Positions 6,821 through 16,020 of a stretch of 32,387 nt of DNA are shown here, in pieces. The DNA lies in assembly GCA_903845195.1 (NCBI GenBank), contig CAIMWO010000072.1, positions 1 through 32,387 of the forward strand, given 5' to 3'. Each line of letters starts with the position of its first letter. Position 1 is the stretch's first letter. A model generated the notes under the pieces. The model ran no database searches, was not told the origin of the DNA, and saw only the letters and a list, made by a program, of their open reading frames with translations. The position numbers and the translations under genes are program-made. This stretch comes from an uncultured Phycisphaerales bacterium. Its GTDB lineage: Bacteria; Planctomycetota; Phycisphaerae; WQYP01.

Positions 6821-9800
6821 AAATTGAGCCTTGCGCTTTGAGACTTCACACGCTCATCTTCCGTTCGATGTTGCACTATCGCGGCCTCAATGCTGCGCTC
6901 ATCGCCGGTATCGCGCTGGCGACGGCCGTTCTGACGGGCTCGCTGCTGGTGGGAGATTCCGTGCGGGCCAGTCTCCGTGATTTGGCGACAGCCCGGTTGG
7001 GCCCCATTGACTCAGTCCTTGTCACCCCGGGCTTTTTCGACGCGTCGTTTGCGGACCGGCTTAATCGGGATCATGACTTTGCTGCAATGTACGGAACGGC
7101 ACACGCGGGCCTGTCGCTCAAGGGCCGTGCGGTCGATCTCACGGCCAAGCACAGCGCCAACGGAACGCAATTCTTCGCCCTTGACCTTCCTGCGACTGCG
7201 GTACATTCCGGCAAGGTGGTCATCAATGCGCCTCTCGCAACGGCGCTCGATGTCGCAGCCGGTGCTCGTGTGAATCTGACGATGCCGCTTCCTTCAGATA
7301 TCCCGACTGATGCGGCTCTTTCCCGCCGCTCCAGAGCCGATGTACTCGCCTCGACATCTGCGATCATCGATCGCATCGAAACGCAGCCGAATATTCTCGC
7401 GCTCTTTTCGCTGGCTCCTTCGCAACGGTCGCCGCGCAACGCCTGGCTGAATCTGCATGATCTGCAATCCGCAATCGATCGCCCGGGTGCTGCGAATCTT
7501 CTTGTGTTCACTCATGATTCTCTATCTTCGATGCCAGAGCCCGCGAAGAATCGGTACCTGCAATATGTCAACCAAACGATCTCTGCCGTTCCTGCCCTTG
7601 ATGCCCTGAAGAGCCATTTGAATCTTTCCGATTACGGGCTCTCGCTTGCGGCGGTTCGCGATTCCAATCAACTGCAGCTTTCGTCCCGTTCTGCGTTCCT
7701 TCGCTCCAACGTTGAAGCCGCCATCAAGGTAGCCGCGCCCAACGCCCAACTCTTCTCCACCTACCTCTTAAATAAGGTCGAGCTGCAGTCGGCTGCAACT
7801 GTGCGGTCTTCGCTTCATTATGTCATTGCCACAGGCACGAATGCCGAGGTCGGTGGGGGGGTATTGAACCTCGGCGAAGTCGCCATCAACCAGTGGACGG
7901 CCGGTCAGCTTCATGCTGCCGTTGGCGACACGATCACGTTTTCGTTTTTCAAGCGTCTCGAAAATGGAACCCTGGTCGATACGCCCGCGCCGCATGCTTT
8001 CAAGATCGTCCGCATTCTTCCCATGACGGGCATCGGCGCGGACCCCGCACTCACGCCCGATTACCCCGGCTTTACCGATGCCGACACTATGGCCGACTGG
8101 TCGCCGCCGGAGGGTTTTCCTTTCGATCGCAAACTTGTCACCCCTGCGGATGAGGACTATTGGAACGCTCACCGGGCGGCCCCGAAGTTTTTTCTCAGCT
8201 TGGACGATGCCCGCTTTCTTTGGGGCACGCCGCTGGGGGCTCTCACCTCCGCGCGCCTCATGGTTACAACTGAAAAGCCCGCCTTGAAGGATTGGCAGTC
8301 GGCCATCCTCACGCACCTCAACCCCGCGGATTTCGGCTTCGTTTTTCAGCCGATTCGCCAGCAGCAACTGGCTGCGGCTTCGGGCTCGACCGATTTTTCC
8401 GGTCTGTTCATCGGGTTTTCGTTTTTCCTGATACTCTCCGCATTGATCCTGCTCTCATTGTTATTTCGGTTATCGATCGAGCAACGGACGCGGCAGCTTG
8501 GACTGCTGGCAGCCCTCGGGTTTTCGCCGCAGCGCATTCGTCGAATCGTGCTGCTGGAAGGCATCACACTTTCCGTGATCGGAACCGCACTGGGCACGGT
8601 GGGGGGGATCGCCTACACCGCGTTGATGCTCAAATTGCTGACGACTCTGTGGCTGCCTGCCGTTGGGACGACGAACCTTCATCTCGCGGCATCCGCGGAT
8701 TCCCTCTCCATCGGCGCGGCTCTCTCGCTGCTATTTGCGGTGGCCACGCTTTATCTTTCCTGCCGGCAACTCGTCAAATTTCGTCCTCTCGTTTTGTTGG
8801 GCGGTAATCTGTCTGAACGGGGGTCGTCTGGTAGTCGGAAATCTTCGAGGGTCGCTGTCCGCTACGCCATTCCGTGGCTCCTCGCGCTGGCCGCAATGGC
8901 CTTGTTGCTCTCGGCGGCTCTCCATGTGATGTCTTCCGAACTTACATGTCTTTCAGCGGGGGCGTTGCTCTTGCTGGCTGTCCTTGTGGCGATCCGCGTT
9001 TACCTGCGGAATCCTTTGAAACTGGACACTTGCACTTTACAGCTTCACCAACTCGCCGCTCGCAGCGCTCGCCTGCGCCCGACGCGTTCGTTGCTGGTGA
9101 TCGCGCTGCTTGCGTTCGCATCGTTCATTCTCATCCTCGTCGCGTCGATGAAGCAACAATCCGTGATCGATCCCGCACTGATTCCCTCTGGCACGGGCGG
9201 CTATCGGCTGATACTGACGGCAGACATTCCGCTGCTCGGCGATCTCAATACTCCCGCGGGCCGCAAGATCCTCGGTCTACGCGATGCTGAGAGTCCGCTT
9301 CTCACCTGCGCACACTTCACCAATCTTTGCGCCTATCAAGGCCAGGACATCTCGTGTCTCAATATGACGAAGCCGACGCAGCCCACCATTCTTGGCGTCC
9401 CTCACGCGATCCTTCAAAAGTTCGGCCGAGGCTCGACTATGTTCGATGGAGTTACCGAAGTCAGTTATCGCCAATCCCCCAACGAAGCCTTCGTCTCCGT
9501 AAATGCCGATTCTCTGAAGTACATTCTCCACGCCAATCTTGGTGATTCATTTGCCATGGTCGATCAGCGCGGCGAGACGATCACAATGAAATACTTCCGG
9601 ACCCTCAATGACTGCGTCCTACAATCCGAACTGATGATTGAAGAAAAACGATTCACGACATTTTTCCCCCTTCAAACCGGCACTTCCGTCGTCCTTATCG
9701 AATGCCCTGCCCAAGACGCCGAGCCACTGGCTCGCCTGCTCGAATCCGAACTCGACGAATTTTCGGTGACTGTCGAGTCAACCACCGCCCGCCTCGCCCG

Positions 9801-10188
9801 GTACAAGGAAGTTGCCAACACATATCTGGCGACGTTTCAGACGCTGGGCGGATTCGGTCTGCTGCTGGGGACGCTGGGGCTGGCGGTCGTGTTGCTGCGT
9901 TCGACATTGGAACGGCGGAGTGAACTGGCGCTTCTGCTGGCGGTGGGATTTTCCCGGCAGAAAATCGCGATGCTGATCCTGATGGAAAACACGGCCCTTC
10001 TTGCCGCGGGTTTGTTGCTGGGAACAATTACGGCACTGATTGCCGTCGCACCGGCAGCACGCAGCATCAATTGGCCTTCGCTGCTGGCGAGCTTTGCAGC
10101 CATATTTCTGACCGGTTGGATCTCGATCTGGCTCTCTTTACGATGGGCTTTGCGGGGCATCACGCCGGCCGCGCTTCGCAATGATTGA
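6817..10188 (+). CDS. Large FtsX/MacB-type ABC permease
   Basis: This 1123-residue membrane protein is the permease for the LolD-type ATPase just upstream. An N-terminal transmembrane helix (about residues 22-46, ending LLVGDSVRASL) is followed by a large extracytoplasmic domain. A first FtsX core lies near 527-665 (helices starting LFIGFSFFLILSALILL), with further helices near 690-730 and 755-778, and a second FtsX core near 1007-1115. The duplicated core resembles the large 'FtsX-like permease' proteins with eight to ten helices. The first codon is uncertain: TTG at 6817 overlaps the ATPase stop and keeps the conserved LIFRSMLHYR segment, whereas ATG at 6868 would remove part of it. The substrate is unknown. 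Confidence 0.88.
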   Translation: MKIEPCALRLHTLIFRSMLHYRGLNAALIAGIALATAVLTGSLLVGDSVRASLRDLATARLGPIDSVLVTPGFFDASFADRLNRDHDFAAMYGTAHAGLSLKGRAVDLTAKHSANGTQFFALDLPATAVHSGKVVINAPLATALDVAAGARVNLTMPLPSDIPTDAALSRRSRADVLASTSAIIDRIETQPNILALFSLAPSQRSPRNAWLNLHDLQSAIDRPGAANLLVFTHDSLSSMPEPAKNRYLQYVNQTISAVPALDALKSHLNLSDYGLSLAAVRDSNQLQLSSRSAFLRSNVEAAIKVAAPNAQLFSTYLLNKVELQSAATVRSSLHYVIATGTNAEVGGGVLNLGEVAINQWTAGQLHAAVGDTITFSFFKRLENGTLVDTPAPHAFKIVRILPMTGIGADPALTPDYPGFTDADTMADWSPPEGFPFDRKLVTPADEDYWNAHRAAPKFFLSLDDARFLWGTPLGALTSARLMVTTEKPALKDWQSAILTHLNPADFGFVFQPIRQQQLAAASGSTDFSGLFIGFSFFLILSALILLSLLFRLSIEQRTRQLGLLAALGFSPQRIRRIVLLEGITLSVIGTALGTVGGIAYTALMLKLLTTLWLPAVGTTNLHLAASADSLSIGAALSLLFAVATLYLSCRQLVKFRPLVLLGGNLSERGSSGSRKSSRVAVRYAIPWLLALAAMALLLSAALHVMSSELTCLSAGALLLLAVLVAIRVYLRNPLKLDTCTLQLHQLAARSARLRPTRSLLVIALLAFASFILILVASMKQQSVIDPALIPSGTGGYRLILTADIPLLGDLNTPAGRKILGLRDAESPLLTCAHFTNLCAYQGQDISCLNMTKPTQPTILGVPHAILQKFGRGSTMFDGVTEVSYRQSPNEAFVSVNADSLKYILHANLGDSFAMVDQRGETITMKYFRTLNDCVLQSELMIEEKRFTTFFPLQTGTSVVLIECPAQDAEPLARLLESELDEFSVTVESTTARLARYKEVANTYLATFQTLGGFGLLLGTLGLAVVLLRSTLERRSELALLLAVGFSRQKIAMLILMENTALLAAGLLLGTITALIAVAPAARSINWPSLLASFAAIFLTGWISIWLSLRWALRGITPAALRND

Positions 10189-10203
10189 TTTGTCCGCGGG
10201 CAC

Positions 10204-10231
10204 TTGACGTTCTGTATCCGTTCGGTATACT
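10204..10231 (+). promoter_or_regulatory. recA promoter
   Basis: TTGACG at 10204-10209 (5/6) and TATACT at 10226-10231 (5/6) are separated by 16 bases, about 43 bases before the recA ATG. This is the best sigma70-like promoter in the window and lies in the short gap after the permease gene. Confidence 0.8.
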
Positions 10232-10238
10232 CCCGAAC
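10209..10238 (+). promoter_or_regulatory. Candidate LexA operator in the recA promoter
   Basis: The sequence GTTCTGTATCCGTTC (10209-10223) is GTTC-N7-GTTC, the form of the alphaproteobacterial LexA box, and lies between the -35 and -10 elements. Overlapping it, GTTCGG (10220-10225) and CCGAAC (10233-10238) form a perfect inverted repeat centred on the -10. Either could be the SOS operator; which one a LexA here would bind is not known. Confidence 0.5.
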
Positions 10239-10273
10239 ACCATTCACCCTCAGAAACCACGGAAGGAGACCCC

Positions 10274-11377
<1,104 letters not shown>

Positions 11378-11452
11378 TGTCAAAGTAACGTCAAATACTG
11401 GTCCGCAAGCGGCTGGCGCAGTATTCTGTGAGCTTTCGCGCCCGGAGGATTT

Positions 11453-12802
11453 ATGGCGAAGCTCAAGAAACGCTCGGATATTGAAAAGGCCGTCGGCAAG
11501 GCCTTGCGCAAGCAACCTATCGTAGACATGCACACGCACCTGTATCCGCCGTGCTTCGGCACGCCGGTGCCTCATCGCGCCGGCAAGGGCGGCTCCGCGA
11601 CCGATCCCGCCGGGCTCTTTCTCTGGGGTCTCGACGAGCTGCTGACCTACCACTATCTCGTCGCAGAAGTCTTTCGTGTCGTTCCCGCCGCGGGCGAGGG
11701 CGGCATGTCCTACGAGCAGTTCTGGAGCCTGCCCAAAACCGCCCAGGCCGATCACATCTGGAAAAATCTTTTCGTCGATCGCACGCCGGTTTCCGAGGCT
11801 TGCCGCGGCGTCCTTACGAGCCTCGACCTCCTCGGCCTGGAAGTTCCGAAAAATAAGGATCTCGCCAAGCTCCGCAAATGGTTCGCCCAGCAGGATCCCA
11901 GCAAGTACATCGATAAGGTGATGGAAATCTCTCACGTGGAGAGCATCACCATGACTAACGAAGTTTTCAGCGACAACGAGCGCGCCCGATGGCTGAAAGA
12001 TCCCGAAAAGCTCCGCGATCCGCGTTTTGAGGCGGTGCTGCGGATCGATCCGATCCTATGCAACTGGCCCGCGGCAGCGCAGAAGCTGAATGAATGGGGC
12101 TACGACGCAGGCGACGGGAAAAATCTGTCGGATCGCAACGTCGATGAGGCCCGTAGATTCCTTGCCGAATGGATCGACCGCCAGAAGGCGATTTATGTCG
12201 CACTGTCGCTTCCGCCAAGCTTTTCGTACCCGGCGCCGGAACATGACCCCGTCGCCCAGGCCGGCCAGGTGGCCCTGGAGAAAGTCATCCTTCCAGTATG
12301 TGCCGAACGCAACCTTCCGTTTGCCATGATGATCGGCTCGCGCCGCGGTGTGAATCCGTCACTGCGTGATGCCGCGGATATGGGCGGCCTCTCGGATGTG
12401 AGTTCCGTCGCGCGCCTCTGCAATGCTTTTCCGCAAAACAAATTCTTCTGCACCATGCTGGCCCGCGAAAACCAACATGAGCTCGCCGTCGCCGCCCGGA
12501 AGTTCGGCAACCTGATGATCTTCGGCTGCTGGTGGTTCCTCAATAATCCCTGCCTGATCGAGGAAATCACTCGCATGCGGTTCGAACTGCTCGGTACGAG
12601 CATGATTCCCCAGCATTCCGATTGCCGCGTCCTCGACCAGCTGCTCTACAAGTGGGAACACAGCCGGGCGATCATCGGCAAGGTGCTGGTGGATAAATAT
12701 GCAGACGTGGTTGCGACAGGCTGGCCCCTGGCCACCCACGACATCGACGCGGACGTGAACCGTCTTTTCAGAAAAAACTTCCGCGACTTCCTCGCGCGGT
12801 AA
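11453..12802 (+). CDS. UxaC-like amidohydrolase-fold protein (glucuronate isomerase related)
   Basis: This 449-residue protein belongs to the amidohydrolase-fold group that includes uronate isomerase. The metal-binding HxH is in DMHTHL at residues 25-30, and the distal Asp is probably in PQHSDCRVLDQLL near residue 385, comparable to the 'TDSR' region of UxaC. Uronate isomerases convert D-glucuronate or D-galacturonate to the ketouronates; whether this divergent member does so is inference. GGAGG at 11444-11448 sets the ATG. Neighbouring dehydrogenases for hydroxy-acid, phosphogluconate and YlbC-type substrates support a role in sugar-acid breakdown. It could instead hydrolyse a lactone. Confidence 0.7.
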   Translation: MAKLKKRSDIEKAVGKALRKQPIVDMHTHLYPPCFGTPVPHRAGKGGSATDPAGLFLWGLDELLTYHYLVAEVFRVVPAAGEGGMSYEQFWSLPKTAQADHIWKNLFVDRTPVSEACRGVLTSLDLLGLEVPKNKDLAKLRKWFAQQDPSKYIDKVMEISHVESITMTNEVFSDNERARWLKDPEKLRDPRFEAVLRIDPILCNWPAAAQKLNEWGYDAGDGKNLSDRNVDEARRFLAEWIDRQKAIYVALSLPPSFSYPAPEHDPVAQAGQVALEKVILPVCAERNLPFAMMIGSRRGVNPSLRDAADMGGLSDVSSVARLCNAFPQNKFFCTMLARENQHELAVAARKFGNLMIFGCWWFLNNPCLIEEITRMRFELLGTSMIPQHSDCRVLDQLLYKWEHSRAIIGKVLVDKYADVVATGWPLATHDIDADVNRLFRKNFRDFLAR

Positions 12803-12857
12803 CAGGCGATAACGGTATAATGTCTCCCTTTTCTTGATAGTCAGGAGATCACACATC

Positions 12858-13823
12858 GTGCGTATACTTCTCACCACCACCAGCTTCCAGGACACGCCTG
12901 GGAAGCATCATCAAACACTCGCCGCCAGCGGCTTCGAAGTCGTCACCGCCCGCGGCCCGCTCTCGGAACAACAGATTCTTGATCTGGTGACCAAGGATGG
13001 CGGCTTTGACGGGCTCCTCAACGGCGACGACATCATTTCCGCGAAAGTCATCGACGCGGCCCTGCCACGATTGAAAGTCATCGCGAAGTACGGCATCGGC
13101 CTCGATTCCATTGATGTAAAGCATGCCACCAGCAGGAAGATTCCCGTGCTCTTCACGCCCGGTGTCAATCACACCACCGTTGCCGAGCACACCTTCGGTC
13201 TGATGATCGCCATCGCCAAACATTTCTGGCCGCATGTGAAATCCACCAAGTCCGGTGGATGGAAGCGCATCACCGGTTCGGAGCTGGCGGGCAAGAAAAT
13301 TGCGGTGCTCGGCGTCGGCCGCATCGGCAAGGAAGTGATCAAACGGGCTGCCGCGTTCGATATGAAGGCGGTCGGCTTTGACCTCTACTGGGATGAAGCG
13401 TTTGCCAACGCGTATCGCGTCGATCGCGCCCCGACCGCCGCGGACGCGGTTCTGGAAGCCGACTTCGTTTCACTGCACATGAACCTCGACGAGAACAATC
13501 GCGGCTTCATCAATAAGTCGCTGATCAGCAAAATGAAAAAAGGCGCGGTCGTCATCAACACGGCCCGCGGCGGACTGGTCAACGAGGGCGACGTCGCCGA
13601 AGCGTGCAAGATCGGCCAGCTTGGCGGCTACGCCGCAGATGTGCTGGAACACGAACCGCAATCGCCGGGCCATCCGTTCTGCGGCGTCGATAACATCATC
13701 ATCACGCCACACGTCGGCAGCCGCACATTTGAGAGCGTGGAACGCCAGGCGATGCGCGCCGTGACGAATATTGTCGAGTTCCTAAACGGCGGAACGGATT
13801 TCATTCAGGCCAACAAATTCTGA
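12858..13823 (+). CDS. D-isomer-specific 2-hydroxyacid dehydrogenase (SerA/phosphoglycerate dehydrogenase-like)
   Basis: This 321-residue NAD-dependent enzyme oxidises D-2-hydroxyacids or reduces 2-oxoacids. It has the nucleotide-binding GVGRIG at residues 152-157, the active-site Arg in NTARGG (Arg about 247) and the catalytic His in TPHVGS (about 295). It lacks the C-terminal ACT regulatory region of long SerA proteins. GTG at 12858 starts the expected MRILLTT strand, with AGGAG at 12843-12847, ten bases before it. A TATAAT at 12816-12821 lies upstream but no convincing -35 is seen. In this context the substrate could be a sugar-acid derivative rather than 3-phosphoglycerate. The last nine codons recur as a fossil at 14123-14148. 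Confidence 0.88.
   Translation: MRILLTTTSFQDTPGKHHQTLAASGFEVVTARGPLSEQQILDLVTKDGGFDGLLNGDDIISAKVIDAALPRLKVIAKYGIGLDSIDVKHATSRKIPVLFTPGVNHTTVAEHTFGLMIAIAKHFWPHVKSTKSGGWKRITGSELAGKKIAVLGVGRIGKEVIKRAAAFDMKAVGFDLYWDEAFANAYRVDRAPTAADAVLEADFVSLHMNLDENNRGFINKSLISKMKKGAVVINTARGGLVNEGDVAEACKIGQLGGYAADVLEHEPQSPGHPFCGVDNIIITPHVGSRTFESVERQAMRAVTNIVEFLNGGTDFIQANKF
13796..13821 (+). repeat. First copy of a 26-base near-repeat (end of the hydroxyacid dehydrogenase gene)
   Basis: This stretch encodes the C-terminal DFIQANKF of the dehydrogenase. It matches 14123-14148 with a single T/C difference, which is synonymous (ATT/ATC, Ile). Confidence 0.9.
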
Positions 13824-13830
13824 GGTCACC

Positions 13831-14088
13831 ATGGTCGCGAATCTTACAGAAGAACAATGGAAACCCATCGATGCTGAAATTTTTGCGGGACGCAAGATTG
13901 GGGCGATCAAGCTGTACCGCGAGGTGACCGGCGCCGGCTTGAAAGACGCCAAAGACGTTATCGATGAGCGGGACGCAGCCCTGCGAAGTTCTCTTCCCTC
14001 CTCTTTTCAGACGCCGGCGCGCGCCGGTTGCCTCGGCGTCATACTATTGGCAGTCGGAGTATTCATCGCATTCAAGAGCGTGATCTGA
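13831..14088 (+). CDS. Small protein with bL12 C-terminal-like motif and one membrane helix
   Basis: The 85-residue protein has two parts. Residues about 20-47 (GRKIGAIKLYREVTGAGLKD and on) match the pattern of the ribosomal protein bL12 C-terminal domain, where 'K..VIK.vR..TgLGLKEAKdlVe' forms the helix pair that contacts translation factors. Residues about 63-85 are a single hydrophobic helix (LGVILLAVGVFIAF). The hinge and N-terminal dimerisation domain of bL12 are missing. GAGG at 13822-13825 overlaps the stop of the dehydrogenase gene and serves the ATG at 13831, so the two genes are probably co-translated. Small membrane proteins with this half-domain occur in many bacteria; their role is not established to my knowledge. 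Confidence 0.8.
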   Translation: MVANLTEEQWKPIDAEIFAGRKIGAIKLYREVTGAGLKDAKDVIDERDAALRSSLPSSFQTPARAGCLGVILLAVGVFIAFKSVI

Positions 14089-14122
14089 AACCAAGACGAT
14101 GGAGCAAATATTGAGTCAGCCT

Positions 14123-14148
14123 GGATTTCATCCAGGCCAACAAATTCT
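14123..14148 (+). repeat. Second copy of the 26-base near-repeat (gene-end fossil)
   Basis: This copy would also read DFIQANKF followed directly by a stop (TAG instead of TGA). An in-frame TGA at 14112-14114 leaves at most about a dozen codons, so it is a remnant of a related gene end rather than a gene. It lies in the lower-GC gap between two small genes. Confidence 0.85.
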
Positions 14149-14179
14149 AGAAACAACTTTCATTTAGAGAGGTTTCATC

Positions 14180-14437
14180 ATGCTGAGATTCATTTTCCAA
14201 GGGTTGGCAGAATGGCTCTATCGAACGTACCCAAATCAATGGAAAGCTATCAGTGCAAGTCTCTTGATTGCAGGATTCCTGCTTCTTGGTGGAAGCGCTA
14301 TAGTCAATAGCAAACTGGGAGACAGGGCAAGTGAGTTTGAAACGATCCTGCTAGTCACAGGTGCTGTGGTTGGTTTTATAGTACTTCTCTTGGGCTATGC
14401 CTTATTTGCATTGCGCAAAGCCTCGCGGCATAGATAG
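14180..14437 (+). CDS. Small two-helix membrane protein of unknown function
   Basis: I do not recognise this 85-residue protein. It has two hydrophobic helices, roughly residues 24-43 ([19 protein letters not shown]) and 55-77 ([20 protein letters not shown]), joined by a short polar loop, and a basic C-terminus (RKASRHR), so both ends probably face the cytoplasm. GAGAGG at 14167-14172 precedes the ATG by seven bases. Base composition from about 14088 to 14470 is clearly more AT-rich than the flanking dehydrogenase genes, and the gene-end fossil lies just upstream, so it may have been brought in by recombination. Confidence 0.65.
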   Translation: MLRFIFQGLAEWLYRTYPNQWKAISASLLIAGFLLLGGSAIVNSKLGDRASEFETILLVTGAVVGFIVLLLGYALFALRKASRHR

Positions 14438-14474
14438 CATTTGTTCGATCAGAAATATTTTTGGAGTCAGAAAA

Positions 14475-16007
14475 ATGCCTCAGCAAGCTATTGCCGATGT
14501 CGGTCTCATCGGTCTCGCCGTCATGGGCGAAAACCTCGCCCTTAACATCGCGGATCACGGGTACAAGGTGGCGGTCTACAACCGCACCACCGAGGTGATG
14601 AAGAAATTCATCGCCCGTGAAAATCCGCCAGGCGGCCTCGTCGGCTGCGAATCGCTGAAGGAATTCGTCGCCGCCATTAAGAAGCCGCGGAAGATCATCA
14701 TTCTCGTCAAAGCGGGCGCGGCCGTCGATGCCGTCGTCAAGCAACTCATCGAGACCGGCATCGACAAGGACGACATCGTCGTCGACTGCGGCAACTCGCT
14801 CTGGACCGACACCATCCGTCGCGAGAAAGAATATGCCGACAAATGCCGGTTCTTCGGCTCAGGCGTCTCCGGCGGCGAACTCGGCGCGCGCTTCGGCCCC
14901 TCGATGATGCCCGGCGGCCATCCTGATTCCTGGCAGCACCTCAAACCCATCTGGGAAGCCGTTGCCGCGAAGGTCGACGCCGCCACCGGCAAACCCCTCG
15001 AAGATTACGCCCCCGGCAAGCCCGTCATCGGCGGCGTTCCCTGCACCGCCTACATCGGACCCAACGGTGCCGGCCATTACGTCAAAATGGTCCACAACGG
15101 CATCGAATACATCGACATGCAGCTCATCTGCGAAGCGTACTTCCTGATGTCCCATCTCCTCCGCATGCCCGCCAATGAAATCGGCGAGGTCTTCACCCAG
15201 TGGAACACCGGCGAACTCGACAGCTACCTCATCCAGATCACCGCCGACATTCTCAAACAGCCCGACCCCAAACACGAAGGCAAGTTCTTCGTCGATTACG
15301 TCCTCGACACCGCCGGCCAGAAAGGCACCGGCAAGTGGACCAGCACCAGCGCCCTCGACTTGGGCATCCCCGCCAACGCCATTGCCGAGGCCGTCTTCGC
15401 CCGCTGCCTCTCGGCTCTCAAAGAGGAGCGCGTCGTCGCATCCAAGCAGCTCAAAGGGCCCAGGGTCGTCGCCTACCGCGGCAAGAAGGACGACCTCATC
15501 GCCGCCATCCGCGATGCCCTCTATTGCTCCAAGATCTGTGCCTACGCCCAGGGCTTCCAACTCATGCGTGAAGCTCAGAAGGAATACAACTGGAAACTCC
15601 ACTTCGCCGAAATCGCCAGCATCTGGCGCGGCGGCTGCATCATTCGCGCCCGCTTCCTGCAGAAGATCACCGACGCCTACACCAGGAATCCCGATCTCGT
15701 GAATCTCATGCTCGACCCCTACTTCAACGAGCAGATTCAGCAGGCCCAGGAGAACTGGCGCAAAGTCGTCGTCGTCGCCGCCGAGAAAGGCGCCGCTGCC
15801 CCGGCCTTCATGTCCGCGCTCGCCTACTATGATGGCTATCGCTCCGCCCGGCTCCCCGCCAATCTGCTTCAGGCGCAGCGGGATTACTTCGGCGCCCATA
15901 CCTACGAACGCACCGATGCCCCGCGTGGAAAATTCTTTCATCTGGATTGGCCCGAGAAGAATCGGCCGCAGATTGACATCATCCCCGGCAGCGGCGGCGG
16001 ACACTGA
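14475..16007 (+). CDS. gnd: 6-phosphogluconate dehydrogenase, decarboxylating
   Basis: The enzyme converts 6-phospho-D-gluconate and NADP+ to D-ribulose 5-phosphate, CO2 and NADPH in the oxidative pentose phosphate pathway. The 510-residue protein has the cofactor loop GLAVMG at 13-18, VDCGNS at 103-108, [20 protein letters not shown] at 127-146 and the catalytic [12 protein letters not shown] at 201-212, with Lys 204 and Glu 211 seven residues apart as in E. coli (183 and 190). An insertion of about 20 residues (near 168-188) accounts for the longer numbering. ATG at 14475 is chosen, with GGAG at 14463-14466; upstream in-frame codons overlap the previous gene. Third codon positions are strongly C-rich, unlike the small gene before it. 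Confidence 0.96.
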   Translation: MPQQAIADVGLIGLAVMGENLALNIADHGYKVAVYNRTTEVMKKFIARENPPGGLVGCESLKEFVAAIKKPRKIIILVKAGAAVDAVVKQLIETGIDKDDIVVDCGNSLWTDTIRREKEYADKCRFFGSGVSGGELGARFGPSMMPGGHPDSWQHLKPIWEAVAAKVDAATGKPLEDYAPGKPVIGGVPCTAYIGPNGAGHYVKMVHNGIEYIDMQLICEAYFLMSHLLRMPANEIGEVFTQWNTGELDSYLIQITADILKQPDPKHEGKFFVDYVLDTAGQKGTGKWTSTSALDLGIPANAIAEAVFARCLSALKEERVVASKQLKGPRVVAYRGKKDDLIAAIRDALYCSKICAYAQGFQLMREAQKEYNWKLHFAEIASIWRGGCIIRARFLQKITDAYTRNPDLVNLMLDPYFNEQIQQAQENWRKVVVVAAEKGAAAPAFMSALAYYDGYRSARLPANLLQAQRDYFGAHTYERTDAPRGKFFHLDWPEKNRPQIDIIPGSGGGH

Positions 16008-16020
16008 TCCGCTATGCCGC

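Noticed and set aside
12816..12821. TATAAT before the hydroxyacid dehydrogenase gene as a full promoter
   Set aside because: The -10 hexamer is perfect but no -35-like sequence lies at the proper distance, so it was mentioned with the gene but not called as a promoter.
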